From Planctomycetaceae bacterium (lineage in GTDB: Bacteria > Planctomycetota > Planctomycetia > Planctomycetales > Planctomycetaceae), in assembly GCA_019636285.1 (NCBI GenBank), contig JAHBXV010000026.1:1-64000 (forward strand): a DNA stretch of 64,000 nt, read 5' to 3'. Position 1 is the first letter of the stretch; each line of letters begins with the position of its first letter. The position numbers were made by a program, and so were the translations under genes. Shown here piece after piece: positions 35,572-44,523 of this stretch. The notes beneath the pieces were generated by a model. It was not told where the DNA came from, searched no databases, and worked only from the letters and a program-made list of their open reading frames with translations.

Positions 35572-36309
35572 GTGGAAAGCCTGCTGACAACCGAGACCGC
35601 GATCGCCTTTCTGACGCTGACAAGCCTGGAGATTGTCCTCGGGATCGACAACGTCATCTTCATCGCGATTCTGGCGGGTCGGCTTCCCGAGCATCAGCGC
35701 GATTTCGCGCGGAAGCTGGGCCTGGGGATCGCGGTCGTCTCGCGAATCCTGCTTTTGCTCGGCATCGGGGCCGTCATGAAGTTGACCGAACCCTGGCTCC
35801 GCATCGGGAGTTTTCACCTCGCCGGAAAAGACGTGGTGCTGTTGGTTGGCGGAATCTTCCTCATTGGCAAAGCCACCTACGAAATCCATCACAAGGTCAC
35901 CGGCCACGTCGACGCGGAGGGCAAAGCGGCTGGACATGCCTCGCTGCTGCCGATGCTCGCGCAGGTCGCGCTCATCGACATCGTCTTTTCGCTCGATTCG
36001 GTGATTACGGCGGTGGGGATGTCCAATCAATTGCCGGTCATGATCTCCGCCGTCGTCGTCGCTGTCCTCATCATGGTGATCTTCTCGGGCCCGGTGGTCC
36101 GATTCGTCGACCGCTTTCCGGCGATCAAGATTCTGGCGTTGTCGTTTCTCTTGCTGATCGGCGTGCTCCTGGTCGCCGAAGGATTCCATCAGAAAATCGA
36201 CAAGGGCTACATCTACTTCGCGATGGCCTTCTCGCTGGGAGTGGAGTTGCTGCAACTGCGCATGGAACATCGCGGCAAGCCCGCCACTCCCGTCGCTCCG
36301 CTGGCGTGA
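35572..36309 (+). CDS. TerC-family integral membrane protein
   Basis: A 245-residue polytopic protein with the TerC signature LEIVLGIDNVIFIAIL (Asp/Asn pair in helix 2) and LIDIVFSLDSVITAVGM in the second half, both putative metal-binding. TerC proteins such as Alx export Mn2+ or act in tellurite resistance and metallation of exported enzymes. The GTG start at 35572 has GGGAG 6 bases upstream. Upstream sequence (84 bases) is too short for a manganese riboswitch. It follows the PVC cytochrome by 84 bases on the same strand. Confidence 0.92.
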   Translation: MESLLTTETAIAFLTLTSLEIVLGIDNVIFIAILAGRLPEHQRDFARKLGLGIAVVSRILLLLGIGAVMKLTEPWLRIGSFHLAGKDVVLLVGGIFLIGKATYEIHHKVTGHVDAEGKAAGHASLLPMLAQVALIDIVFSLDSVITAVGMSNQLPVMISAVVVAVLIMVIFSGPVVRFVDRFPAIKILALSFLLLIGVLLVAEGFHQKIDKGYIYFAMAFSLGVELLQLRMEHRGKPATPVAPLA

Positions 36310-36494
36310 CGCAAAAAACTGAACAAAAAAACACTCACAACAATGCCGTTACGGCTTCTGAAATCCGTAAAGCCGGTCATCCCGGCCGGGATCGGCTGGT
36401 AACGACCTTCCGCGTCATTTTCCTGGCGCTGCGTCACGGTTAGAGTCTGTGAATCTCGCGGGCCTGGCTGTTCTGGAAATTCCTCCAGCAAAAA

Positions 36495-36532
36495 GCCCGC
36501 GCGAAACGTAAGCGAAGCGGGTTCGTGCGGGC
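36495..36532 (+). repeat. Hairpin between terC and the ABC-2 permease gene
   Basis: GCCCGCGCGAA and TTCGTGCGGGC pair over 11 positions with one mismatch around a loop of about 16 bases. It lies 54 bases before the permease start. No T-run follows. Confidence 0.45.
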
Positions 36533-36586
36533 CAATTGGCCGCATCCGGGTTCCGTTGTCATCTGTGTCTTCGATGTTTTCGAGGT

Positions 36587-37519
36587 GTGACGTTGTCGCC
36601 GCAACTGTTGTTCGCAGCCGCCGAATCCGGTGCCAGTCTTCAGTGGGGCCTGGTCATCGCGGTCGGTTTGGGATTCCTGGGTGCCTTATTGGCCCATGCC
36701 TACCTGACCAAATCGGGAATCATCGCGCGGGCGACGACGAAGGAAGCGATTCGCCAGCCGGTCTTTCTGCTCGCGATGACCATCGCGATGGTCTTGCTGC
36801 TTGTGAACACGGTCCTGCCGTTCTTCTCCCTGGGAGAAGACGTCAAGATGCTCAAGGACTGCGGCTTGGCGACGATTCTCATTTCGTCGCTGTTGATCGC
36901 GATCTGGACGGCCAGCACCAGCGTGGCCGACGAAATCGAGGGGAAGACGGCGATGACGCTCCTCTCGAAACCCATCAATCGCCGGCAGTTCGTGGTGGGC
37001 AAGTACCTGGGAATCGTGCAGGCGGTCCTCATCTACATGCTGCCGCTGGCGCTGCTGTTCCTGGCGCTCATCTATTACAAAGTGGGATACGACGCCAAGG
37101 AAGGTTCTCAGGAAGCACCGTCGCACGCCGAGCGCTGGGCGATCATGATCCAGGTCGTTCCCGGTCTCGCGCTGATCTTCCTGGAAGTCATCGTTCTTGC
37201 CGCCATCAGCGTGGCGATTTCCACGCGGCTGCCGATGGTCGTGAACCTGACGGCGTCGTTCGCGATCTTCGTGATCGGCCACCTGACTCCGGTCCTGGTC
37301 CAGGCGGGGGTGGTCAAAATCGAGTTTGTCGAGTTCATGGCGCGGCTCATCGCGACGATTCTGCCGACGCTGGAACTGCTCAACATTTCCGCGGCGGTGG
37401 CCACCGAAAGCGCGGTGCCTCCGGTTTACGTGGCTTTTTCGGCCCTGTACTGCCTGGCCTATTGCGTCGCGGCAATTCTGCTGGCTTTCATCCTGTTTGA
37501 GGATCGAGACCTCGCGTAA
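36587..37519 (+). CDS. ABC-2-type transporter permease
   Basis: The product (310 residues from a GTG at 36587) is an all-helical permease of the ABC-2 type: [46 protein letters not shown], then the conserved [28 protein letters not shown] stretch common to NosY-like permeases, and four further spans. It should pair with a separate ATPase subunit, but none is adjacent. The frame is open to 36536 from a TTG; the GTG start better fits the alignment. Confidence 0.85.
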   Translation: MTLSPQLLFAAAESGASLQWGLVIAVGLGFLGALLAHAYLTKSGIIARATTKEAIRQPVFLLAMTIAMVLLLVNTVLPFFSLGEDVKMLKDCGLATILISSLLIAIWTASTSVADEIEGKTAMTLLSKPINRRQFVVGKYLGIVQAVLIYMLPLALLFLALIYYKVGYDAKEGSQEAPSHAERWAIMIQVVPGLALIFLEVIVLAAISVAISTRLPMVVNLTASFAIFVIGHLTPVLVQAGVVKIEFVEFMARLIATILPTLELLNISAAVATESAVPPVYVAFSALYCLAYCVAAILLAFILFEDRDLA

Positions 37520-37697
37520 GATGGAGAGGTAGAATTCGCCGCAGGTCTACCCGCCGTCGATGACGGCTGGCCGTGCCCGGAACGGAGTCAGCACTCGCCA
37601 CGCCTAAGGAACGTTGGGCGATCCGCCGACGAAGTCTTCCCCCGTCTCATGGGTCGGGGTTCGTCGTCCGGTTTTCACCCAGCGCGAGGCGTTTCTG

Positions 37698-39734
37698 GTG
37701 AGCGAACAACACTCCCGATCGTTCCAGCGGATTTTCGCTCGTCGCGACCTGTTCGCCGGCCCGGCCCGCACCGGATTGTTGTGGTCGGTTCTCGCCGCGC
37801 TGCTGCTGGTCGGCCTGTTGCTGGTGACGGGACTTCTCGTCGGGTTGTTGACAGATCAGGGTCGACTTTCGGCAATTCTCACGGAGGATCAGGCTCCGCG
37901 ATTCGAGCGGCTGACTGGCCAGTCCCTCAATTGGGAAGCCGCACGGGAAGCCGTCAAACCCCCCGAGCTTCCCCCCGGCGCGGCAGCCCCTCCGCCCGAC
38001 AATCGTCCACCAACCCAACTTGTCGTTGTCGACGATAGCGGCATCATTCCCTCAGTCTGGCGGCTGCGCGATCGCCCCTGGGGTCGGGCATTGGAGTGGA
38101 TTGTCCTCCGGACTCCCCCGCTCCGAAGCAATGTTTCCGCGCTGATGGTCCTCCTTCCCGCCCTCGCCCTCCTGGCAGTGGCCCGACTGTTCGCGCTGTC
38201 GCGGGTCAACCTGCAGGCGCGGCGGGCGGCTCTGGAGGCAGCCCAGCGGTTACAGAAAAGCATCCATCGTCAGGCACTGCGGCTTGGGCCGGAAGATCTG
38301 AATGGTGAAACCGTCGCGATCGCCCAGCGGATGTTTTCCGTCGAGGCCCGCGCGATTAGCGGAATACTGCATGAACGATTGAGACGACAGCTCCGCGACC
38401 CCATCGAACTGATCGCCGTGATCATCGTCGCGCTCGCGGCCGATCCCCTGCTGACACTGCAATGGTTATTGCCGCTCGCTCTGGCTTTCTATTTGTGGCA
38501 TCGCGGACGGGCTCGCTTCGCGCAGACCCGACAATTGGCCGATGACCGAATCCGCGGCGAGTTCGAGCAGCTCGGGAGTTGGCTGAATAACAGCCGCCTG
38601 GTTCGCGGCTACGCCATGGAAGCTAACGAACACGACGCGTTCGACAACCAGTTGCGGCACTTCTACCAGACCGTCCGCCAGAAGACGCGGCTCATGGACG
38701 TTCCCCTCTGGTATGGCTGGCTGGGTGCGTTCGCCGTCGGGGCGGCTGGCGTGTTTCTCATGCTGCTTCTGGGTACGAAAGTCCTCAGCCCCGCGGTGGA
38801 ACTTTCGTTTCCGGGGGCCGTCGTCTTCCTGGCAACCGTTCCGATTGGCCTGGAGGCTGCGCGGCGGCTGGTCGAGTTGCCTCGGTTGAACTCCGAGCTC
38901 TCGGTCGCGGCCAACCAGGTCTATCGATTTCTCGACGCGATGCCGACCGTCAGTCAGGCGGTTGGTGCCCGGTTCCTGAATCCCCTCTCGCGCGCGCTGC
39001 ACTTCGAGGGGGTGACCTATCATAGCCCCGCGCGAAAAATCCTGCTCGATCATGTCGATCTGAAGCTCGATGCCGGAAAGACCTACGCGGTCGTCAGCCT
39101 CAATCCCGAAGAGGCGAAGGCGTTCCTGCTCCTCCTCCCGCGCTTTCTCGAGCCGCGAAGCGGCCGAATTCTGTTCGACGGGGAAGACATCGCGTGGGTC
39201 ACCCTCGAATCGCTGCGCGCGGAGACCGTTTACGTCGGTGCCGATGATCCACCGTTTATCGGATCGGTCGTGCAGAACATTCGGGCCGGGGGCGAATTCC
39301 CCCTCAGCAAGGTCATCGACGCGGCCAAAGCCGTGCATGCTCACAACTTCATCTCGCAGCTTCCACAGGGATACGAAACCACGCTGCTGCACGGAGACGA
39401 CACGCTCAACGTCGGCCAGCGGTTTCGCCTGGGCCTGGCGCGGGCTTTATTGCGAGAACCGGCACTCATGGTCATCGAAGAACCCTCGCGGGCGCTCGAT
39501 GAAGACACGAAGAACTACCTGGCCGATACCTATGAACGGCTGATCCCCGGGCGAACCATCTTCTTCAAGCCGACTCGCATGAGCACCCTGCGGCGGGCCG
39601 ACGCGGTCATCATGCTGCACCAGGGACGAGTGATCGCCGTGGGTCCGCAGGCCAGGCTGCTTTCGGAAGTCCCGCTGTACCGTCATTGGGAATACATGCA
39701 CTTCAACGAATTTCGGCACGCCAGCGAAAACTGA
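37698..39734 (+). CDS. ABC exporter-like protein with degenerate nucleotide-binding domain
   Basis: The product (678 residues from a GTG at 37698, GAGG upstream) has six or so membrane spans, with a large periplasmic Pro-rich insert between the first two, then an exporter-type NBD. Motifs have decayed: Walker A is VSLNPEEAKAF (467-476) with no GxGKS/T; the Q-loop glutamine is Ala515; the signature is LNVGQ (570-574); the Walker B Asp is Glu594 though the following Glu595 stays; the H-loop histidine is Thr626 (FKPTRMST). The fold around them (SGRILFDGEDI, RALD, LRRADAVIMLHQGRV) is intact. This points to loss of ATP hydrolysis with retained structure, not to random decay. Confidence 0.85.
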   Translation: MSEQHSRSFQRIFARRDLFAGPARTGLLWSVLAALLLVGLLLVTGLLVGLLTDQGRLSAILTEDQAPRFERLTGQSLNWEAAREAVKPPELPPGAAAPPPDNRPPTQLVVVDDSGIIPSVWRLRDRPWGRALEWIVLRTPPLRSNVSALMVLLPALALLAVARLFALSRVNLQARRAALEAAQRLQKSIHRQALRLGPEDLNGETVAIAQRMFSVEARAISGILHERLRRQLRDPIELIAVIIVALAADPLLTLQWLLPLALAFYLWHRGRARFAQTRQLADDRIRGEFEQLGSWLNNSRLVRGYAMEANEHDAFDNQLRHFYQTVRQKTRLMDVPLWYGWLGAFAVGAAGVFLMLLLGTKVLSPAVELSFPGAVVFLATVPIGLEAARRLVELPRLNSELSVAANQVYRFLDAMPTVSQAVGARFLNPLSRALHFEGVTYHSPARKILLDHVDLKLDAGKTYAVVSLNPEEAKAFLLLLPRFLEPRSGRILFDGEDIAWVTLESLRAETVYVGADDPPFIGSVVQNIRAGGEFPLSKVIDAAKAVHAHNFISQLPQGYETTLLHGDDTLNVGQRFRLGLARALLREPALMVIEEPSRALDEDTKNYLADTYERLIPGRTIFFKPTRMSTLRRADAVIMLHQGRVIAVGPQARLLSEVPLYRHWEYMHFNEFRHASEN

Positions 39735-39830
39735 TCGCGAACACGTGGCGAAGGTGGTCCCCCTCGTTCGGGGGCGCGGCAAGGATCGGACGTTCCGCGA
39801 ACGATCTCGCGATAATCTTCGGGATTGAGC

Positions 39831-40778
39831 ATGTATCTGGGAATTGAGATTGGCGGCACGAAGCTGCAACTGGGCGTGGGAACCGGCGAAGAACCGCGAC
39901 TAATCGCCCTTGAACGGCGCGACATCGACGCGGCCCGCGGCGCCGCGGGAATTCGCGAACAGATTCTGGAAGCCGGGCGACTGCTCCTCGATCGTCACGA
40001 CGTCCAGCGGATCGGCATCGGCTTCGGGGGCCCGGTGTTCGGGGATCGCGGTCTCGTGCAGACCAGCCACCAGATCTCGGGCTGGGACCAGTTCCCGCTG
40101 GCCGACTGGTGCCGCGAGCAATTTGGCAAACCGGCCGCGCTCGGCAACGACTGCGACGTCGCCGCCTTGGCCGAAGCCTGCTTCGGAGCTGGTCGAGACT
40201 CGCAGTCTCTCTTCTATGTGACCGTTGGCACCGGCATCGGCGGCGGGTTCGTCCAGAATCGACGCATTCACGGCACGAATCGTCCCGCGGCGGCCGAGAT
40301 CGGCCACCTGCGGCCCGGCCTTGACTGCACTGATCCGCACGACACGATCGAATCGCGCGCGGCTGGCCCAGCGATCGCCGCAACGGTTCAGAAAATCCTC
40401 GCCGAGTCGGCCACATCACCCGACCACGCAGACCTGCTCGCCCGCTGTGGAGGTAACGCCAGCCAGTTGACGACGCGGCATATCGCCGAAGCCGCGAACG
40501 CCGGCAATTCGCTCGCAATTCAGGCCTACCAGCAGGCGGCCCGCGTACTCGGCTGGGGCCTCGCCCAAGTGACCACACTGCTCGCCCCCGAAGTGATCGT
40601 CGTCGGCGGCGGCGTGTCGCTAGCGGGGGACGAGGTATTCTTCAATCCCCTGCGATCAGCCATGGCGGAGTACGTTTTCCGCCCCCTCCGAGACTCTGCG
40701 GCCATCGTTCCCGCAGCCTTGGGCGAAGAAGTCGTCGTCCACGGGGCAGTGGCTTTGGCTCGCGAATCGAACCGGTGA
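39831..40778 (+). CDS. ROK-family sugar kinase or regulator without the zinc motif
   Basis: A 315-residue ROK protein: the phosphate-1 motif GIEIGGTKLQLGVG, GNDCDVAALAEACFG with the catalytic Asp, and TVGTGIGGGFVQ. No HTH domain is present, so a sugar kinase (glucokinase-like) is most likely. The usual zinc motif CxCGxxGCxE is replaced by HLRPGLDCTDPHDTIES, so zinc cannot be held in the normal way. Start is ATG 39831 (a TTG two codons earlier is possible). Confidence 0.88.
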   Translation: MYLGIEIGGTKLQLGVGTGEEPRLIALERRDIDAARGAAGIREQILEAGRLLLDRHDVQRIGIGFGGPVFGDRGLVQTSHQISGWDQFPLADWCREQFGKPAALGNDCDVAALAEACFGAGRDSQSLFYVTVGTGIGGGFVQNRRIHGTNRPAAAEIGHLRPGLDCTDPHDTIESRAAGPAIAATVQKILAESATSPDHADLLARCGGNASQLTTRHIAEAANAGNSLAIQAYQQAARVLGWGLAQVTTLLAPEVIVVGGGVSLAGDEVFFNPLRSAMAEYVFRPLRDSAAIVPAALGEEVVVHGAVALARESNR

Positions 40779-40931
40779 AGAGAGTTTCGCGCGGAGTCGC
40801 AGAGATCGCGTAGAGATGGCGAGGAAGTCAGCTTGTCCCCCTCGACTCGATGTCTAGCATCTTCTGCACTCTGCTCCTCTGCCTATGCCTTTTCCTCTGC
40901 GTCCTCCGCGCCTCTGCGCGAAAAACTCTTC
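40777..40931. repeat. 155-base inverted-repeat element between convergent genes
   Basis: The ends GAAGAG-AGTTTCGCGCGGAG and the inverted GAAGAGTTTTTCGCGCAGAG are similar, and the arms continue as GCAGAG-type sequence on both sides. The element spans from the ROK stop to the stop of the convergent gene and could act as a two-way transcript end. Confidence 0.7.
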
Positions 40932-41595
40932 ACTCAAACGTCAGCACCTGCCGAACGGGCCGTTTGACCAGTTGAGCGATCATCAGCCCCAGAACGATGG
41001 CCGCGAGCGAGCCGACGATGACGGACATCCAGACGGGGCCAATCGTGTAGCCCAGCCAGTTGAGGAGATTTTTCATTCCCTGGCGGCGACCACTGGCTTC
41101 ATAGTCGGGTTCGGAGATCGTCGTGAACCAGATCAGAAAGCCGCCGATCACGGCGATGACAGCCAGCACGAACAAAGGCGACTGCATGACCGACCAGGCA
41201 TCCGCCTCTTCCTGGCTTGCCGTGCCTCCGAGACTCTGCCCGATGGCTTCGAAGACTTCGGCCTGCTCTTTCCCTTCGGGGACCGACGTCTTGCGGCCCT
41301 CGCGCGTGAAGAGCGAGAGCTGATTCAATTGCCGGGCATAGGTGACCCGGGAAAGTTCAGCGGCAGAAATATGAGTGGCTCTTGGAATCTTTCGCAGCAT
41401 GTTGGCCGCGTCGGTCGGCAACTCATTGACGGTCGAAATCACTTCCTGCCACTTCGACTCATCCTTGAGCTTCAGAACCAGCGTGATTCCCACATGGGAG
41501 ACATGGGCGAGATGGTATTTCCGCTCACTGCCAATCCCTTCGGACCACGACACCAGCGTGCCCAGTCCGTCGTCACTGACCAAAGCCCGTGCCAT
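40930..41595 (-). CDS. Two-span membrane protein of unknown function
   Basis: The product (221 residues from the ATG at 41595) has an N-terminal soluble half (MARALVSDDGLGTLVSWSEG.. LAHVSHVGITLVLKLKD..) and two C-terminal membrane segments (PLFVLAVIAVIGGFLIWFTTI, VWMSVIVGSLAAIVLGLMIA), with a basic tail. I do not recognise a family. Codon use and length are gene-like. It is convergent with the ROK kinase, with a palindromic element between. Confidence 0.7.
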   Translation of the reverse strand: MARALVSDDGLGTLVSWSEGIGSERKYHLAHVSHVGITLVLKLKDESKWQEVISTVNELPTDAANMLRKIPRATHISAAELSRVTYARQLNQLSLFTREGRKTSVPEGKEQAEVFEAIGQSLGGTASQEEADAWSVMQSPLFVLAVIAVIGGFLIWFTTISEPDYEASGRRQGMKNLLNWLGYTIGPVWMSVIVGSLAAIVLGLMIAQLVKRPVRQVLTFE

Positions 41596-41827
41596 GGCGG
41601 TAGCCCTCCGCATGTCGACGAGATGTGAATGGCAAGAAAGGATCGAAATATCGTCCCGGTTTCACTGTCCTCCTGCAACAAGAAAGCGCGACATTCAGGA
41701 TGCCTTTGAGAAATTCACCCGAGTTAGCCGCGACCCGCAGGGGAGCGCTACCCTCTTCGATGCCATCGGCATCGAAGAATCTCTCTCCGCGTCTCCCCCT
41801 CCCCGCGTCTCCCCCTCAGCCGCCGAA
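41596..41827. other. Gap with repeat modules
   Basis: No gene. The region is largely occupied by the repeat at 41723-41818. Confidence 0.6.
41723..41818 (+). repeat. TTAGCCGCGACCC repeat, longest copy
   Basis: GTTAGCCGCGACCCGCAGGG then GAGCGCTACCCTCTTCGA, a hairpin CTTCGATGCC-AT-CGGCATCGAAG, and the pyrimidine tail with two GCGTCTCCCCCTC units. The hairpin core also occurs at 26960-26976, indicating modules that combine in different ways. Confidence 0.8.
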
Positions 41828-42766
41828 TCACGCCGCCTTGCGACGGCTGCGCGGTTCACTTTTCCAGCGGCGATGAACCCAGAAGTATTGCTCCGGGTTG
41901 CGGCGAATCGCCCGTTCGAGACCTCGTGTGTACGTCTCGGTGATCTCGCGAACGGCGTCCGCGCCGGTATAGTCGCGAGGATCGACGACCGCCTCGCAGT
42001 TCATGCGGAATCGGAACCAGCGACGATTCTCGAAATCGTCCGACAGCCGGGTCGTGCTTCCGACAATCATCAGAGCGTCATATTCAATGGCGAGCAGCGC
42101 CAGCGACTTGAAGGTCGACGCGGGTCGCCCGAAAAAATCGACGAACAGCCCGCGCGGGCCGGCGTCCTGATCGCAGAGCATCGCAAGATTGCCGCCCCGC
42201 TGGATCAGCGTCAGCATATCGTCGAAGTCGCCCTTCTTGGCCAGCATGCGATGTCCGGTCGCCTCGCGAAAGTCGCGGAACCAGTCGTTCAATCGGTCGT
42301 TGTCGAGCGTTCGGGCCACGACACCCATTGGAATGCCCCACAGCCCGAAGATCGCCATGCCGACCTCCCAGTTGCCGAAATGTCCGCCGAGCAGAATCAC
42401 CGGGCGGCCCGACAAGAGGGCTTCGTTGCATTCGTGGAGATCGCCGAACTCGATCAGTTCGCGATAGGTTTCCAGATGCATCTTGCGGGGCGACTGGATC
42501 ACTTCCGCCACGAGACGGAACAGATGAACCCACATCCTGTAGACGATGCGGCTGCGGTCGGCTTCGGTCAGTTCGTCGCCAAACGCCTGAATCAGGTTTT
42601 CGCGGCTGACATGGTAACGCGTGAGGCGACGCGGCAGGCAGTAATGCAGGACGAACGCCAGCATTTCGGCAACGCGAACCGTAGCGCGCGGCGGAAGCGC
42701 GTCCACCGTGGCGACCAGGCCGCGAAAGAGCAAGTATTCCGCCAGTCGTCGGCAGCGCATCCACAT
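41828..42766 (-). CDS. Lysophospholipid/lipid A-type acyltransferase (LpxL family)
   Basis: A 312-residue membrane-bound acyltransferase of the LpxL/HtrB family, which adds a secondary acyl chain to lipid A-like or other lipids. The HX4E motif is intact in LGGHFGNWE (His129, Glu134), with MLCDQDAGPRGLFVDFFGR as the conserved substrate segment and YFWVHRRWKSEPR at the C-terminus. The first 60 residues supply the hydrophobic anchor. It starts 35 bases after the HTTM gene stop on the same strand. Confidence 0.92.
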   Translation of the reverse strand: MWMRCRRLAEYLLFRGLVATVDALPPRATVRVAEMLAFVLHYCLPRRLTRYHVSRENLIQAFGDELTEADRSRIVYRMWVHLFRLVAEVIQSPRKMHLETYRELIEFGDLHECNEALLSGRPVILLGGHFGNWEVGMAIFGLWGIPMGVVARTLDNDRLNDWFRDFREATGHRMLAKKGDFDDMLTLIQRGGNLAMLCDQDAGPRGLFVDFFGRPASTFKSLALLAIEYDALMIVGSTTRLSDDFENRRWFRFRMNCEAVVDPRDYTGADAVREITETYTRGLERAIRRNPEQYFWVHRRWKSEPRSRRKAA

Positions 42767-42801
42767 GATGTCACATCGGTTCGTTCAGTCGAGAAGTCGC
42801 G

Positions 42802-44331
42802 TCAATTGGCGGCCACGCGTTCGGGAACCGAGTCGCCCAGGACCGTGAATCCACGACGTAACACTTCCTTGCGACGATTGCGGACGACGACGGCATATTT
42901 TCCGGGAGCCATGTCGGGAGATAGATACTGACTGAAGTTCGCGCGGAACTGTTCGCGCGTCGCCACCTGACCATACGACCTGACCAGACGATTGTCCTCA
43001 TCCACGATTTCGCACTCGATCCACATGTCTTCATGCGGCTGCACCAGCGTGCATTGGGCAATCAGGTTCTGACCGGGACGGAACGTCGTGCGGCGATCGA
43101 CGATCAGCCCGCCCAGCGTCGTCGTCCCAAGGTCGATGGCGAAGAACTTGTCCTCGACGCGGAGTGAGGGCGAGGCCGTCATCATCATCTCGACACGAGC
43201 CGGATCCATCGGCGTCAGGGCGTATGGTCCTTGGGGGCGACGCAGACCATACGGATCGATCCAGTGCTCCAGTTCGATCGATGCACCGACCAGGACAACC
43301 GCCGCGATTCCCCAGACCCAACCGCTGGCCGCCGCGAAACCGGGGCGCGGCTGCCATCCCGAGAACGAGGGCAACGCCCGGGTGATCGACGCGAACATCG
43401 CCCGATGACGGCGGCTCAGCTTTCGCCAGCGCTGCGACAGCCAGGCAAAGTCCTGGTCATCGAAGAACGCAAGGTAGCTGGTGAACATCACGGCCGGGAA
43501 GAGAATCAGCCCGAGCGTGAACAGTGTTCCCACGTGAAAGGCGGCGCCGATCGGCAGCATGAAGTTCCGGAACGACGACTTCCAGGCCGCGAAGGGAAAG
43601 ACGGCTTCCCAGATGAGAGTGATGTAGCCCAGCGCGAAGAGAACCGCCGGATACTGGGAGAACCACTCGCCGGCGGGGTGTTCGAAGTTGATATGCGTCA
43701 ACGTCCAGAAGACAAGCTGGTCGCCGCTCAGAAACGCGGGCGTATTCATCTTCGTGACGGCGGCCCCGAAGTAAACCAGGGCAATGTGAAGTTGAATCAG
43801 CCGGCGCGGCCAGGCGGAAAACTTCTGGTAGACAACCGGCGACTCGCCCGGCCAGTTCGTACGTCGTCGGCCCTTGATCCAGGCATCCACCGACCACAGG
43901 CTGCCGCACGGCGAGACTGCCAGCAGAAGCAGCATGTGGCACGTGATGACCGTGAATTTGGCGAGCGAGGTCGCGCTGTCGAGCATCGAGAAATAGGTCA
44001 GCAGGACGCATGACAGAAACAGCGAGACGCGCGTCATCCAGCCGATCGCGCTGGTGACGAACGCCACCAGCATCAGCGTGAACAGGCCCACCACCACCGG
44101 CCCCGAAAACTCGGGAACGAAGTTCAGATAGCCGTAGCCATCCGCCAGCGGCGACGGCGCGCCATCGAGCGAGTACAACTCGCGACACCACCGCCAGCGC
44201 GGCAGGTACATCGTCAGCATGAAGACCGGCAACAGAATGCGTATGAGGGCCAGCGCGACGGGAACTTCCTCGGCAAAGAAGAACCCTTCGATCCGCTCGC
44301 GCCAGCTAGGCAGCCGTTCCATCGTCCGCAT
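42802..44331 (-). CDS. HTTM-domain membrane protein (vitamin K-dependent gamma-carboxylase-like)
   Basis: A 509-residue protein with about eight membrane spans of the HTTM (horizontally transferred transmembrane) type: VALALIRILLPVFMLTMYL, VVVGLFTLMLVAFVTSAIGW, ITCHMLLLLAVSPCGSLWSVDAW, RLIQLHIALVYFGAAVTKM, and a C-terminal soluble beta-domain (about 400-495). The domain is shared with gamma-glutamyl carboxylases, but no proof of that activity is visible. It is followed at 35 bases by the acyltransferase gene. Confidence 0.85.
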   Translation of the reverse strand: MRTMERLPSWRERIEGFFFAEEVPVALALIRILLPVFMLTMYLPRWRWCRELYSLDGAPSPLADGYGYLNFVPEFSGPVVVGLFTLMLVAFVTSAIGWMTRVSLFLSCVLLTYFSMLDSATSLAKFTVITCHMLLLLAVSPCGSLWSVDAWIKGRRRTNWPGESPVVYQKFSAWPRRLIQLHIALVYFGAAVTKMNTPAFLSGDQLVFWTLTHINFEHPAGEWFSQYPAVLFALGYITLIWEAVFPFAAWKSSFRNFMLPIGAAFHVGTLFTLGLILFPAVMFTSYLAFFDDQDFAWLSQRWRKLSRRHRAMFASITRALPSFSGWQPRPGFAAASGWVWGIAAVVLVGASIELEHWIDPYGLRRPQGPYALTPMDPARVEMMMTASPSLRVEDKFFAIDLGTTTLGGLIVDRRTTFRPGQNLIAQCTLVQPHEDMWIECEIVDEDNRLVRSYGQVATREQFRANFSQYLSPDMAPGKYAVVVRNRRKEVLRRGFTVLGDSVPERVAAN

Positions 44332-44378
44332 GATTTCTCATCCTGAGACTGGGCCGAAGATTGCCATGAATCGCAACA

Positions 44379-44463
44379 GGGTGGCACGCCCTGAGTCTTC
44401 GAAGGGCGTGCCGAATGAACCACTCCCACGCCCTTCCGCAAAGCCTTCAGGGCGCGCCACCTT
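44379..44463. repeat. Remote REP-like element of the RAYT family
   Basis: GGGTGGCACGCCCTGAGTC.. AGGGCGTG.. CCACGCCC.. GGGCGCGCCACC shares the outer ends and first hairpin with the elements beside the RAYT at 7 kb but is shorter and diverged in the centre. Confidence 0.75.
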
Positions 44464-44523
44464 AATGGTTAACCGCATGGAGTGGCACTCGAATGTTAAG
44501 CCTTGACCAAGCCATGAGCCTCC

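Noticed and set aside
34945-36270. 441-codon frame antisense to the cytochrome and terC genes
   Set aside because: It crosses two confirmed genes and the translation is a His/Asp/Gln-rich shadow without any domain.
36213-36545. 110-codon minus frame across the terC end
   Set aside because: Antisense to terC, no motif support.
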